Shown here in pieces: positions 22,541-33,515 of a stretch of 64,000 bases of DNA. Numbering within the stretch: position 1 is the stretch's first letter; every line of letters starts with the position of its first letter. A model generated the notes under the pieces. That model searched no databases and was not told the origin of the DNA. It saw nothing but the letters and a program-made list of their open reading frames with translations. This stretch comes from Steinernema hermaphroditum (lineage: Eukaryota; Nematoda; Chromadorea; Rhabditida; Steinernematidae), in the NCBI GenBank assembly GCA_030435675.1, contig CM059624.1, positions 2,876,769 to 2,940,768 of the forward strand. Direction: 5' to 3'. The translations under genes and the position numbers were made by a program.

Positions 22541-23142
22541 CCCAAAATCCCATCGAGTCCGAGTCGTCCCCTCGACTCCTTTTCGTACTCGTCTACATGC
22601 CTGGCCCGGAGCGATGTGAACGATTAGAGAAAACCATGTCGTGACTCTATGTCGTGCATGATCGCCACGACAACGGGACCCTTTCGCCAAATTCCCTTTG
22701 TCTCTGGTCCTCAGTGCTCTCTTCGTACCGCTTCTCACGAACTGTCGCAATCGTTGCCAGCTTGCCTATAAAGGGACCCCTGAGGGGGCGGCTCTACAAA
22801 AAGACATGCACAAAATTCAACTAAATGCTCTCGTGGAGCCATGTTCTGTTTCGCAGATTTCTATACTGTTCTGCATGAACAGCATCTGTGAAACCATTTA
22901 AATCTACTGTCTGGGTCTGTTAGTCTCTGGACTTTGTGCATCATAAGTCGCTTTCTCCTTTGAAATGGATCTCTGACTCCTTCTATCATCACCAACAGAC
23001 GCGATGGCCGCGCATCTTTATGCGGCGCAACATGTACTTCATCGGATTGCTCTCCATCCTTTGTTCGCTTCGCTGATTTTCGTTGTCAAAAATTAAGTTA
23101 ATTAATAATAAAATTAAACAATCTTATAAGCTTACATAAGCA

Positions 23143-23538
23143 ATGGCGAGCGGCCGGTCCCTCAGACGCTCTCTGAGTGTCTGGTTGGTGTGGCAACCTG
23201 TGGCATGTGTGACTGTTCCGGCTTCCAAGATGTCCCGCTGTGTAAGAAGTCATCCTGAAGGTCGCCGACACTCTGAGGACATCACCAACGGCAAAGACGC
23301 AACTCCCGGACAACGGAGTCATCTCTCCGAAGCAGATGCGAGCCTCGAAGTCGCTTTTGTGCGGCAAACGCGCCAAGAAGCAGAAGTTCCGTCGCCATTT
23401 TCGGAGTTTCGCCGATGCCCGCGCTGGTACGACTGGTTCGACAGCAGCGCTACGTCAGGGATGAAGCCGGCTACAACAAGACATCCTCTGTTATCTACTT
23501 GTCGGTATCATGCAAGGCAAAATGCCTTTGAGTCGTGA
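23143..23538 (+). CDS. Possible small gene, unrecognised
   Basis: A 131-codon frame ends at 23538, and AATAAA follows within ten bases, which is suggestive. The translation is not recognisably conserved. Another frame across the same interval reads a strongly basic stretch (GKRAKKQKFRRHF), so the true frame, if any, is unclear. It lies 190 bp upstream of R6. Treat as a weak candidate. Confidence 0.2.
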   Translation: MASGRSLRRSLSVWLVWQPVACVTVPASKMSRCVRSHPEGRRHSEDITNGKDATPGQRSHLSEADASLEVAFVRQTRQEAEVPSPFSEFRRCPRWYDWFDSSATSGMKPATTRHPLLSTCRYHARQNAFES

Positions 23539-23728
23539 AATAAAGTCGTGTAAGCTTATATGGTAAATCAGCAATCAGACACTCTGTGAGACCAGTGTAA
23601 TTGAATAGCGCTAATTGAATAACTAACTAGCTGCGGTCGTGTTAAGTGCGCGGCTGTTATAATTGAAAATCTTTCTAGGAATTCGAACAGATTTACTACC
23701 TTCCCGACTTTGTGGACAGTGGACAGAA

Positions 23729-24863
23729 ATGTGGACTATTCGATTCTTTGTTGATACATTGTTCTTGTATTCCAATCTTGTGGTCAGCGGCTTCCTCGTC
23801 TATTTATCGGTTAGAGTAGTTCCTCCCTCTCTGTCAAGAACGTATTGCTTGAATCTGGGCATTCCGATGCTCTTCTACAATATTTATTGGGTAGTGCTGC
23901 AGCAGACGGCGTTTCACGAGTGAGTTCTTTTAAGGTCAAGGTTCCATGGATTCAATCTTTAGAGGTAAACCGTCGACTTTTCAAATGACTCTTTATAATA
24001 ATACCGTCATCGTTCGGGAATTTACGCATTTCAACTATGTCTACTTCTCTACTCTCACCATTCTCCTTGCCTTCGTTGCTTACACAAAACCGGTTTTCTT
24101 CAAGACATTTGGTAAAAGGAGGTACCATAAAAGATATGACTTTACCATAAAAAATGCTTTAGAACTATGATGACTATGCTGACTTTTGGACACATATTTG
24201 CAGCTGCTTCTGTGTTTGCTGTCTTGCCAGGATATGGAATACATATATCACTTTCTGGCGTGGTGATCACGAAAACTGTGGTTTTTGCTGTCGCAGTTAC
24301 GGTACATTTTCTTACCACTCTGATGTTTTACATAGCGATGGTAGTGCTTTACATATTGGTAAGCTATTAGTTGCGTTATCTTTCCTAGTGGTCTACCGTA
24401 GCTGACGTTTGTAGGCTATCATCAAAATGCGAAGGAAAATCGCTGTGCCTGGCGCCAATTCCTCGAACGTATCGTCTCACAGAAGGATGCTAAAGTCGAT
24501 TCTAGTCTACTGTACTCCGCCGAATGTGTTCGCTGTCTTGGCCATTCGTAAGCACCCTTGATAGTGTCTTCATGTCTGTTTTTTCAGCTAGATGCCTCTT
24601 CAACACGTGGAGAGCAATGTCGATCGTTTGGGGCGTCCCCGATCCAGTCGACTCAGAACACCCTTTGAAGGGTTTCTTGTACTCCGTTCTCGCACTACAG
24701 ATGCGCACTGAAAATGTATCTTTTTTCCTGAATGCGCTTCTCACAGAGTCCCTTTCAGATCCGAATGTTCGTGACGGTCTTCACAGCTTTCATCGCTTTT
24801 CACGACTATCGGATTGCGATCAAAAACAGCTTCATGGGGGTCAGGAAGCTTTTGCGAAAGTAA
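23729..24863 (+). CDS. R6: seven-transmembrane chemoreceptor, shortened tail
   Basis: Exons 23729-23919, 23963-24121, 24163-24358, 24415-24547, 24588-24715, 24759-24863; 303 residues. Exons 1-5 have exactly the lengths of R5, and introns are also alike. In exon 6 one base is missing relative to R5 (near 24852-24856), so the frame stops 25 codons earlier. The SLFNKT-like tail is still present in the DNA downstream (24895-24915) but untranslated. All seven transmembrane segments and the FHDYR motif are intact, so the protein may still fold. Whether the lost tail abolishes function is unknown. Oriented head-to-head with R5. Confidence 0.82.
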
Positions 24864-25872
24864 CAAGTCACTCGACGGTTGCGCAATCTACCGGGAACTC
24901 TCTTTTCTACAAGACATCGACTCATGCGAATACATAGGTGTATAATTTGTTTGCACATACAATGTTATGAAAGTTAATGCCACTGTGCCAAGAAATCGAA
25001 GAAAAGAAGGTAGATTACTAGCCGAAAATCACCCGTATGTATCTATTTGGGTGCCACTGTGAAATAAAAAGTGCAATTATTTACGCTTGGCTGTTTGAAC
25101 GACGGATAGAGCTCACAATTTACCAAACATGACAGCGGTTTAGCTGATTAGAGGGGGCTAGAGGGAATCCAGCTCAAAATGAACATCTCGTGGAACACAT
25201 TTAGTCACCTTCATAGACATTTTCCGTAGCGTTGGAAGAATAGATTGAGTGATCAATCAAGCAGGAAGGGAGAGAAAGGGAAGTAGAGCTGTTTTCCATT
25301 TTTTTTCAGTTGATCTACATCTCTGAAATTATGACAGCTGAATGGCAGTTTCATAGTCATTCACTTGCGCTGCATGAAATTCTCTCACTAAGCTATGTGG
25401 ATTCTTTGTCGTAAACAAGAAAAACGGTAGTGCACAGGATAGGGGTAGGGATAGCTACTGCCTCTTCCCGCTCTATTTTATCTTTAGCCAGTACATGCGC
25501 GATTTGTGATGTTGTATCTGCACCTCAGGCATCAAATAATTCATTAGGAAGTAATCAACACAGACCACGTATGGCTGCTTCCCACGAAATCATTTCCCTA
25601 CCATCAGAGTTCTGCCTTTTACAATGAACAATACTCGGAAGTATACTTTTGTTATTATACGACATTTTCATTGTACGATGGCGGTCTATGAGAAACTAAA
25701 GCAATCGAAAACGTTTCCCAAACAATACAACGTATTATGGCAATATTAATCGTATTCTACGTACAGAGCCGGCGTCGCATTTGTACCTTTATGTAGCCGA
25801 CTGCTGTACTAAATCTATACCTCTTCACATCGTTGTCGGCCGGAAGGAAACAGCACACATATAGCGACTCTT
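24864..25872. other. Intergenic stretch between R6 and R7
   Basis: The first 100 bases are the former R6 tail and 3' UTR, still alignable with R5 to about 24960. The remainder shows no gene, repeat or motif that I can support. Confidence 0.45.
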
Positions 25873-27594
25873 ATGATGACGGTCCAACAAATTTTGATCC
25901 GCATTGATGATACGCTGATCTTCCCTGATCTCATCGTGAGTTCATTCTTAATCTTGTTGTCCTTCAAAGCTGTTCCACCGTCTCTGCCACGAACGTACTG
26001 CTTAAATCTAGGCATCCCAATCTGGCTATTTACAGTTTTCGACCTTGTCGTGGTATATACAGACAGAAAAGTGTAGGTTGGCTCTTGGACTTCGTTGACC
26101 AATAAACACAATTTCCAGAATGGCTCTTGTCCATATATGCACCTTCTTTCGACTGCTGAACTTATTCGGTTACCTTTACTTCTCAACTCTCACCATATTC
26201 CTTGCCTATCTTGGATACGCAAAGCCGCTACTGTTTCAGAATGTTGCTAACCAACGGTAAGTGAACGAAATAGTTGAATAGTGCTCTAGAAAAATGCGCC
26301 TTTAGTAATATATTCATCATGGCTGGACTCGGACATGTATTCTCTTCGATTTCCGTGCTTACCATGTTTCCAAGGGGTATTCCTGTTGCCGTCCTCGGGA
26401 TTTCGCCAAACACGGATTTCACGATAGTGATGATCACACAACTGGCTATTCTTTCTATGATTTACGTGACTATGCTGGTTCTCTATGTCCTGGTAGGAAT
26501 GCCGTTTGCGCTCTTTGCATACCGCTCTCCGCGAACGGTCACAAACTTCCGGCCCGAAAGCAACATATACCCGGAAGTTCCGGGTATATGTTGCGGCGGC
26601 CAGTTGGAGGGTCGGGGCCAACTAATCCGAGAAGAAGCTGGCTCGGAGTGCGAAATACCGAGAAGGAGAGATCCCAAACTATCCCACTCAAATTTGGCAT
26701 ACAGGACATGAAGACACTATGGCTCTGCGGGCGGCAAGAATAGTCCTCACAAAAACAGGATAAAAATGGACCCAAAAATCAAAGAAACGCTTAAAAAAAA
26801 GCAAGACCTACCATCCTCAGAGTCATAGTGGTAGCAGTGTGGTAGCATCTCAACTGTCTGTGTGGCTCATTGCACACGCGCTTCGTTTGTAAGCGGGTAG
26901 TGTCGGGTTCGGTTCCCCTCGGGGTCCTTATTTTGTGTGGGTGTTTTCCCCCTGCGCACGGAAAAACACACAGACCAACGGACCCGTCGGTTCTCTGTTT
27001 ATATATAGGGGATATGTATAGGCCATTTGTGCTATGCGAAAGGAACTGGTCAAATCAAGCGGAAATTCTTCCCACTCCTCGACTCACCGAAGAGTGCTGA
27101 AGTCAATTTTGATATATTGCACTCCGCCGAATGTTTTTGCAGTAACGGCCTTTCGTATGTATACTGGCTGCACTGTCTCTTATACTAGAAAAATTTCTAG
27201 CTGTTTATGTCCTAAATACCATAATGGAGATTGTCGGCTATGATCGTCCCAATAAAATTTGGGCTAGTCGCGAAGAGCGGCAATTCTGGATCAAAATTAA
27301 CATGGATTTCTATTCGCCGTTCGCAGCGATGTGGTCAGCTACAGTAAACGTAAGCATCATCTGTGCGCGTTTATGATCTGGTCGTTGCAGCTACGAATGT
27401 TCGTAACCATCTTCACGGCGCTGGTGGCGTTTCACGACTATCGAGTAGCAATCAAAAAGGGAGTGATCGCTATATTGAGACCGATCTTGAAGGCGGCGAA
27501 CATCAATATTTATATGAACTCTCCATCAAATGTGTCATCCGGAATACTGAACAGATCACCATTTAACGCTATTATGCAAGCCAGACATAAGTGA
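25873..27594 (+). CDS. R7: seven-transmembrane chemoreceptor
   Basis: Exons 25873-26072, 26119-26256, 26306-26492, 27022-27154, 27201-27349, 27391-27594; 336 residues, phases 2,2,0,1,0. Exon lengths of exons 1-4 (200, 138, 187, 133) equal those of R2, its closest relative by sequence. Motifs: VPPSLPRTYCLN, YCTPPNVF, FHDYR, and a C-terminus ending QARHK. The exon-5 loop reads EIVGYDRPNK, a variant of the RPSHW subfamily. Intron 3 is long (529 nt), containing a 35-bp perfect palindrome and SINE copy S2, whose 3' end lies within a few bases of the exon-4 acceptor. A second ATG codon follows the first, so the start could be 25876. Confidence 0.86.
26560..26594. repeat. 35-bp perfect palindrome in R7 intron 3
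   Basis: Two 17-base arms (GCAACATATACCCGGAA and its exact complement) flank a single G. Such perfection in intronic DNA implies recent origin or selection. It could extrude as a cruciform or form a hairpin in the pre-mRNA. Confidence 0.9.
26822..27016 (+). mobile_element. SINE-like element, copy S2 (5'-truncated)
   Basis: Matches the 3' half of S1 and S3: CTCAACTGTCTGTGTGGCTC, B-box-like GGGTTCGGTTCCCC, TTATTTTGTGTGGGTGTTT, the GGACCCGTCGGTTCTC block and a TATATAGGGGATAT end. The 5' part found in S1/S3 (GCGCGAATTCGCGC region) is missing. It sits at the end of R7 intron 3, so the sequence just before the splice acceptor at 27020-27021 comes from the element. Confidence 0.65.
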
Positions 27595-28324
27595 AATAGG
27601 CAAATCGCGTGTGATAAACATTCCCTAAGTTAAGAGTACTTTTTGTCAGGGTACAAATAGATTGATGCACTCTTGAAGTCAGTTAATTCTAACCATGTTC
27701 TATGAATTATAGCTTCTTATTTGCATGTCTCTTGATGCTGTAGGACTATTCTGCGTTGATGGTCTTTTTTCCGGCACCTTGAGATGGCCTCGATCCGACA
27801 CATTTGTAGACCTGTGAAGTCCTTACAGCTCTGTACTATTCCTGTCTGGGGAGCCGGTGAAATTTGGCCACCGATTCCGACTTGGATTGCCGGGAGCAAT
27901 GATGCCGATCGAGTCCGAAATCCAAACGAGTCCCCCCTTGGCTCCGCCCCCCCCCCCCTCCCAGCGACTCCACATCCTCATTTCTACTTTACAGACATCC
28001 AGGCTAAATATGCAAAAAATGATTCAAAAAGTCCCATCTTGCCCGACCGCGGAAGACCCTATGCTTTCAAGTTCATCCCTACAACAGCCCTCTATTTTAA
28101 GACAAGACGCTTTTCAAGACTTTTCAAGTTAGCTATATTGTAAAGGCAGTCGATTGTTGGAATCGGATTTCGGACGTTTTTTTAGCTCAGCTCTTCAAGT
28201 TCCTTGTTTCCGCTTTAGTGGAATCGTGTTGAGTAGGATTGCCTCGTACCCTCTGGAAGGTCAGATATGCGGTGATCGAAATTCTGGTGTGAAGGAAGCC
28301 AGATTTTATTGCTCTAATCACATA
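27595..28324. other. Intergenic stretch between convergent R7 and R8
   Basis: Contains copy 2 of the dispersed repeat (27811-27910, see 22436) and a C-rich run near 27940-27960. No gene is supported; open frames across the C-run are low-complexity. Confidence 0.45.
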
Positions 28325-29558
28325 TCACTTGTGCCTGACTGCTGTGCTTGTGCCATTATTCGACTTCGTGGAAATTGAGGATACTTGCATAATCGTCGGA
28401 CTTCCAGCTTTATGGTCAGAAATCCTGAGTGCTTTTAACAGAGGGTTTGCTAACAGACGAACGCCTTTCCTCATCGCTGTCCGGTAGTCGTGGAAAGCGA
28501 CTAGCGCTGTGAATACGTTCAATAGTATTCGGATCTGGAATAGATGAGAGATAGTCAAAAAATTGGACAATGGACAAAAATCTACGTTTGTAAATTGTTG
28601 AGCTGCTGTTAAAAGTGTTATGCAGACATTCCCATCAACAAGCCAATGAGCGTATTGTCCAAAGTTCGACCAATGCGACGGTCGGTTCAGCCCTCGCACT
28701 TCGTTTACAGTATCGCAGACGTAGCCAGCTGGAATCGATGGCAACGAAATGGTCGAGATACTGCTTACATAGAGCGAAGGCGCAGATGAGGTTTGGCGCT
28801 GTGCAGTAGATCATGATTGATCTTAGGACATTCCTGTGGGAGACTGAAGAGTTGCCGTGTCCGATGTGCTTCTTCATCTGCACTATGCTCTAAATCTCAC
28901 TATATCACGAGAACCGAGTGGTGTAACACTACTAGGACATAAAGGACAACCATGAACGTGTACAAAACGATAACTATGACGCTGTTTGTGACCATAGTGA
29001 TTGAAAAGTCACTATCTGGTGACCATTGAAACAACTGCGAGAAATATCTCGGGAAAAACGTGAATACAGCGATCGTTGTCCAGATATATCCGAAAAGAAC
29101 CATGGTCACGACGTTCCTAAATCAGTTCAAGGAGTCCTTTTCTGGGTGGAGAACTACGGCCTCTTGTTGCATACCTCGTCTTCGATAAGATGGGAAACCA
29201 CAGCGGTTTTGCATACCCCACGTATGCGAGCGATATAGTAAGTAGGGAGAAGTAGAGATAGCTGTATAAGGTGAAGAACCGAAAGAACATCAAAATTATC
29301 ACTGGCACTCTAATTTAAAATTGAACATGTCATTAGTAAACCTAAGTTTACTTACATTACGTTCAGGTGAGCACTTGGAAATATGGATACGGCAGCATAG
29401 TCCAGCGTTATGAAAACGCTGGGTATGGCAACATTCAGACAATATGTTCTGGCCAGAGACGGTGGGACTGCTGTCAGAGATAGAAGTATCACCAGGGCGC
29501 TTATTACCAGGACAGGGTATGCAAGGGACTCATCAACGGCATAAATGTCGAACGTCAT
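28325..29558 (-). CDS. R8: seven-transmembrane chemoreceptor
   Basis: Exons (gene order) 29558-29356, 29309-29175, 29116-28933, 28889-28769, 28728-28586, 28534-28325; 331 residues, phases 2,2,0,1,0. Inverted duplicate of R3: exons 2, 4, 5 and 6 have the same lengths (135, 121, 143, 210), and exons 1 and 3 differ by one codon each. The upstream sequence, including the CGCAG acceptor and GCG before the ATG, is also alike. Loop motif GLNRPSHW in exon 5; C-terminus AVRHK. The ATG was chosen to match R3; an in-frame ATG 24 bases upstream lies before the acceptor and is less likely. Confidence 0.86.
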
Positions 29559-30778
29559 CGCCTGCGAAATAGTTTGTTGCATGGGCTATAGTCTCCAACG
29601 CGTTCACGACCAGTAGTTAGTAACTCACCAGTCCTGAATCCAAATCCTAGCGCGCTAACTTTATGTGACTATGATCGGAATTGTCAAACATTCGGGTAAC
29701 CGACCCGTAAGCCTAATCGCGATAACTCTGTTAGTGATACACAAAAAGATACGACATTCAGCGGGTTTTTTCTTTGATATCAGTGGAAATGTGCCGCAGT
29801 TAGCCAACACCCGATATTCCGAACAGAGCGAATAGGAGCGAAGTCGCCTTTGACTCCTTCGTTAGCGCGGTTGGGAAGTTAATAATTTCACCTGCCTTTT
29901 CAGTAATCTAATAATTTCGGTGTTTTTGAGAATGATGTATGTTCATCAGACATTCTTCTTTGTTTTTCCATTTTTTTCTACTGATATTGATTTCACGCAT
30001 AGTTCGAAGGTATTTTTCGTGCAATCTGCGATTTGATACATCTCAGAAGTTCAGTACGCGTACCTTGTTACCCTTACCTCGTTAATAACCGTGAACTCCA
30101 TGATTCAAGCTGCGAACTCCTTGCGCACCCAAGCTTATATCAAACTTCATATCCTTGTAGTCAGAACCCATTAGGATGGTGGTAAATGTCGACGACCCAG
30201 AAGTTGTCCACAATCCATCCGACGACCAAACCGCTGATGATCAGAAGCGCCGAGTCGGGGAATAAAATCAAATCACTACCAGGCTCTCCCTGTGGTGGAA
30301 CCCTGTGAGAGAGAGTTCCTACTTAGTTACCGATTTTGATGAGGATAGTGAAAAAGAGGTATAGGGAGATGAAGACAGGGGTTCTGATGTCGTGCCACTC
30401 AAAGCTGATCATTATTTGATTCTGCGCTTCCATTTTATTTGATCGGATATCGTTGTGAATGTCAGTGATTTGACCTGGTCATGAAGAGATATTTTATTGC
30501 ACGGAAATCGTGCCCTGATCACTTAAGGTAACCTCCATTATTCACGCTGGGAATTACATGCCCAACCATCTTAAGTATAAGGCATATCTTTGTTGAAAAC
30601 ACTCAAGTATGCCGAAGGTCTACGTTAGTTGCAGAACTCTGGCAATGCGGTTTTCCAGGGGGAGAACTTGTCGCTGAGCCATCTGCTGCGTGCACTTTCA
30701 CTGCTCTGGGGAAAACTCTTGTCATCGTCTGCATTAGTCTAAAAAAGTTGACAGACTAAATTCGATCGTTCTTTTTAG
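29559..30778. other. Intergenic stretch between R8 and R9
   Basis: No gene, tRNA-like or repeat structure that I can support. A hydrophobic-looking antisense stretch near 30150-30300 includes a PPQGEPG-like frame but no receptor motif with splice sites. Confidence 0.35.
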
Positions 30779-32196
30779 CTACTTGATAACTGGCCTCGTC
30801 ATATAAAGAAATCCCTTCTTCATAGCCATGCGATAGTCGTGCAACGCTATCAGCGCCGTAGTAATGTTCACAAGTAGTCGTACCTTGAAATCCTATTTTA
30901 AATCATTAGATTTTAAGCTTGCTAACGTTAATGCCATGTGCCACGGTTCCCAATGGAATTCCGATATATTCACGATTAAACCACGTGTCCATTTCATGCT
31001 TATTTGACCATTGAGAAGGACGATAATATCCGTTTGATTCCATGAGCACCTCGTAGATGTAATAAGCTGAAAGAGTGGTGCCCGTTTTCTCTGATCGTCT
31101 GCGCTTTCTTCGCACCACTTCCCACGAACAGTCGGAGTTGCTAGTACATAAAGTGAGCCCCAACTGGATGTGCTGCGGAGCTAACCGATACTAATCGGCT
31201 CGGATCCATCTAACAAGGGATGATGACAAGACCTCAGATTTCGCTGAAATTTGGCGCACTGACAGAGGAGTATCGTGTTGCTTTGTAGTAGTGTGGCTTT
31301 GTGATTGTGGCCATCCCTTGCCAGTTCGCTTCATAGCTAGCATTAACAGTATAGAATGGACATACGAAACGACACTGCAGAAAGTATATTAGGGGCCGAG
31401 CAGTAGATTAGTAGAGACTTCAACACTCTTCTGCGAGATTTTGAAACAGACGTGTTTCCATTGTTTCGAACCACGTGCTTCCGAAGCTCTAGAACAGCCT
31501 GAAAAACGTTCTTTATAACAGAAAAGCCAAGCATATTTTACCAAAACATATAGTGTTACCATGGACATGTACAAGGATAAAACGAGGACCACTTGTGTTA
31601 CCATCATAACGGAGAAGTTAGAGTCCTCTGATGCTCCAATATATCCGACGAAGAACCATCTCGGGTAAAGTGAAAACACAGCGATGGCGGACCATACATG
31701 TCCAAAACAAACTAAGAGAACATTGTTTCTAAATATGGTAAAAAAGAAACCTGATAGCTTGACATTATATGAACCTCCTCCTGGTCAAGGTCTTGAACAG
31801 AATCGGACGTGTGCAACCCGTGTAGGACAAGAAGATTGTGAGTGCCGAGAAGAATAAGTAATCGAACATTGTGAAGAACACGAAGAAGTCCGTTATCATA
31901 AAAATGGAGTTCCCGAATCTGAACACCAGCGAACATTATGCATCGGATGGTAGATAGACATACATATCCCAGAAGGCTGATATGCTATGACGTGCCCAGT
32001 ATATGTGCGGGACAACTGGGAGAAGGAACGAATAAACAAAGCTGGGAATGGCCACATTTAGACAGAACATTCTTGGTAGAGATGGTGGAATGGCCGTTAA
32101 CGATAAACAGATTAAGAAACCGCTTAAAGCAAGGACACAGTAAAGTAATATGTATCGCTCGATGAAGGTAAACCAATCCCAGTCCTCCCATTCCAT
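30779..32196 (-). CDS. R9: seven-transmembrane chemoreceptor, short tail
   Basis: Exons (gene order) 32196-31964, 31918-31775, 31728-31542, 31498-31366, 31066-30927, 30883-30779; 313 residues, phases 2,2,0,1,0. TTTAG lies two bases before the ATG. Motifs: IPPSLPRMFCLN (Tyr of RTYC replaced by Phe), YCSAPNIL, and TALIALHDYR (FHDYR changed to LHDYR). The exon-5 loop has GYYRPSQW. The tail after TM7 is only about 15 residues (KKGFLYMTRPVIK) and lacks both tail motifs seen in the other members. Exon 1 is the longest in the array (233 nt), adding an acidic N-terminus rich in Trp. Confidence 0.84.
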
Positions 32197-33000
32197 ATCT
32201 AAACATTAGAAGGATCAGAAATGCGAACTAAAGGTCGAAAAGTATGGGCGGAGGGTTTTCCACTCAGGCGTAACTATTGAGTAAAAGAAGAATGGGGAAA
32301 ACAGGGCACTCGTTCGCACTTATAACTCAGTTATAGGACCATGTGCATGTGTGTAGCAGCTGTACAGATTACACATTGAAGTGAAGAACAACAGGCACTA
32401 CACTCTAACATAATAATTACGACTCAGGGAATTCAGATTGAGTTTAACTTTGTATTTACACTTATAATAAGCGTTGCTGGAAACGTTTTCGCCTTGCGGC
32501 AACGACGAAAACCTATGGACGTAGACAAGCGTGCACCACCATAAATCCAACTTACTTCATTTCTTTCGATACAGTATAAAGCAAATGTATGGGAATGTGA
32601 ATAAAAGGCGTTAGATGCACTTAACGCCTTTTTCGCGTTCTTGTTATTTTGCGAATAACTGAGTAATTGCTTTTCTAAAAATTACTCTGACAAACTTGCG
32701 AAGTGCTACTATTATGTTGGCGTATAAAATTTCTGGTCATTGGCCACTATAACATCAGGTTTGACCTGATTTTATTCTGTGAATCAAAGGCATTGCACCG
32801 AATTACATACAAAACAGAGGAAGTCTCTTGCAACCGGCTTCATTCCGTATGGGATTTCCAAACTTAGCTCAGAACGGGACGTTAGTCCGAGCTAAGTTCC
32901 GAGGGTTATGGGTCCTTGTGCACACCTGGAAGTATAGCATTTTAATTACCTAAAACCTGAATCTGTTGGATCCTTTTCTGAAGGAGGTAGCGACCACTCA
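32197..33000. other. Upstream region of R9, no second gene seen
   Basis: A short inverted word pair (AAGGCGTTA...TTAACGCC) lies at 32606-32628. Otherwise there is no gene or repeat that I can name. Confidence 0.35.
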
Positions 33001-33512
33001 CAAGGGACCCCCACAAAGTGTCCCACGCCGATTGAAATGAAATTTGGGCAGTGTGATAGGCCTTCACGAGAACAAGAAAACCCCAGAATATTATGTGCGT
33101 ATAGGGGTACTAGAGAACCTAAACGAGGTCAGAAAGTCTGTATTATTGCCATATAGGTCCTGCCACGACTTCCCTGAGAAGTACGCCTACTCATCATTCT
33201 ATGCAGTTTCAAACCGTGAAAAACAATAGGAAGAGAAGTAGCAATGAAGGAGACTCCCGCGGTGCACGATACATCGGTACGTATTTGATTTGTGCGCGAT
33301 TTGAAACTGCATGGAATGACGAGTACGCGCACTTCCCAGGGAAGTCGTGGCAGGACCCATATGGCAATAATACAAACTTTCTGACCTCGTTTAGGTACTC
33401 TAGTACCCCTATACGCACATAATATTTTGGGGTTTTCTTGTTCTCATCAATGCCTATCACACTGCACAAATTTCATTTCAATCGGCGTGGGACACTTTGT
33501 GAGGGTCCCTTG
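33001..33512. mobile_element. Foldback element with ~220-bp inverted arms and TCA target duplication
   Basis: The left arm (33001 to about 33230) and right arm (about 33290 to 33512) are inverted copies. Outer ends are CAAGGGACCC and GGGTCCCTTG. Matching inner blocks include the CCTATCACACTGC/GCAGTGTGATAGG, TATAGGGGTACTAGAG and CCACGACTTCCC segments. TCA flanks both ends (32998-33000 and 33513-33515), fitting a 3-bp target duplication. The long arms and short loop are typical of foldback MITEs. No transposase is encoded. Confidence 0.78.
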
Positions 33513-33515
33513 TCA

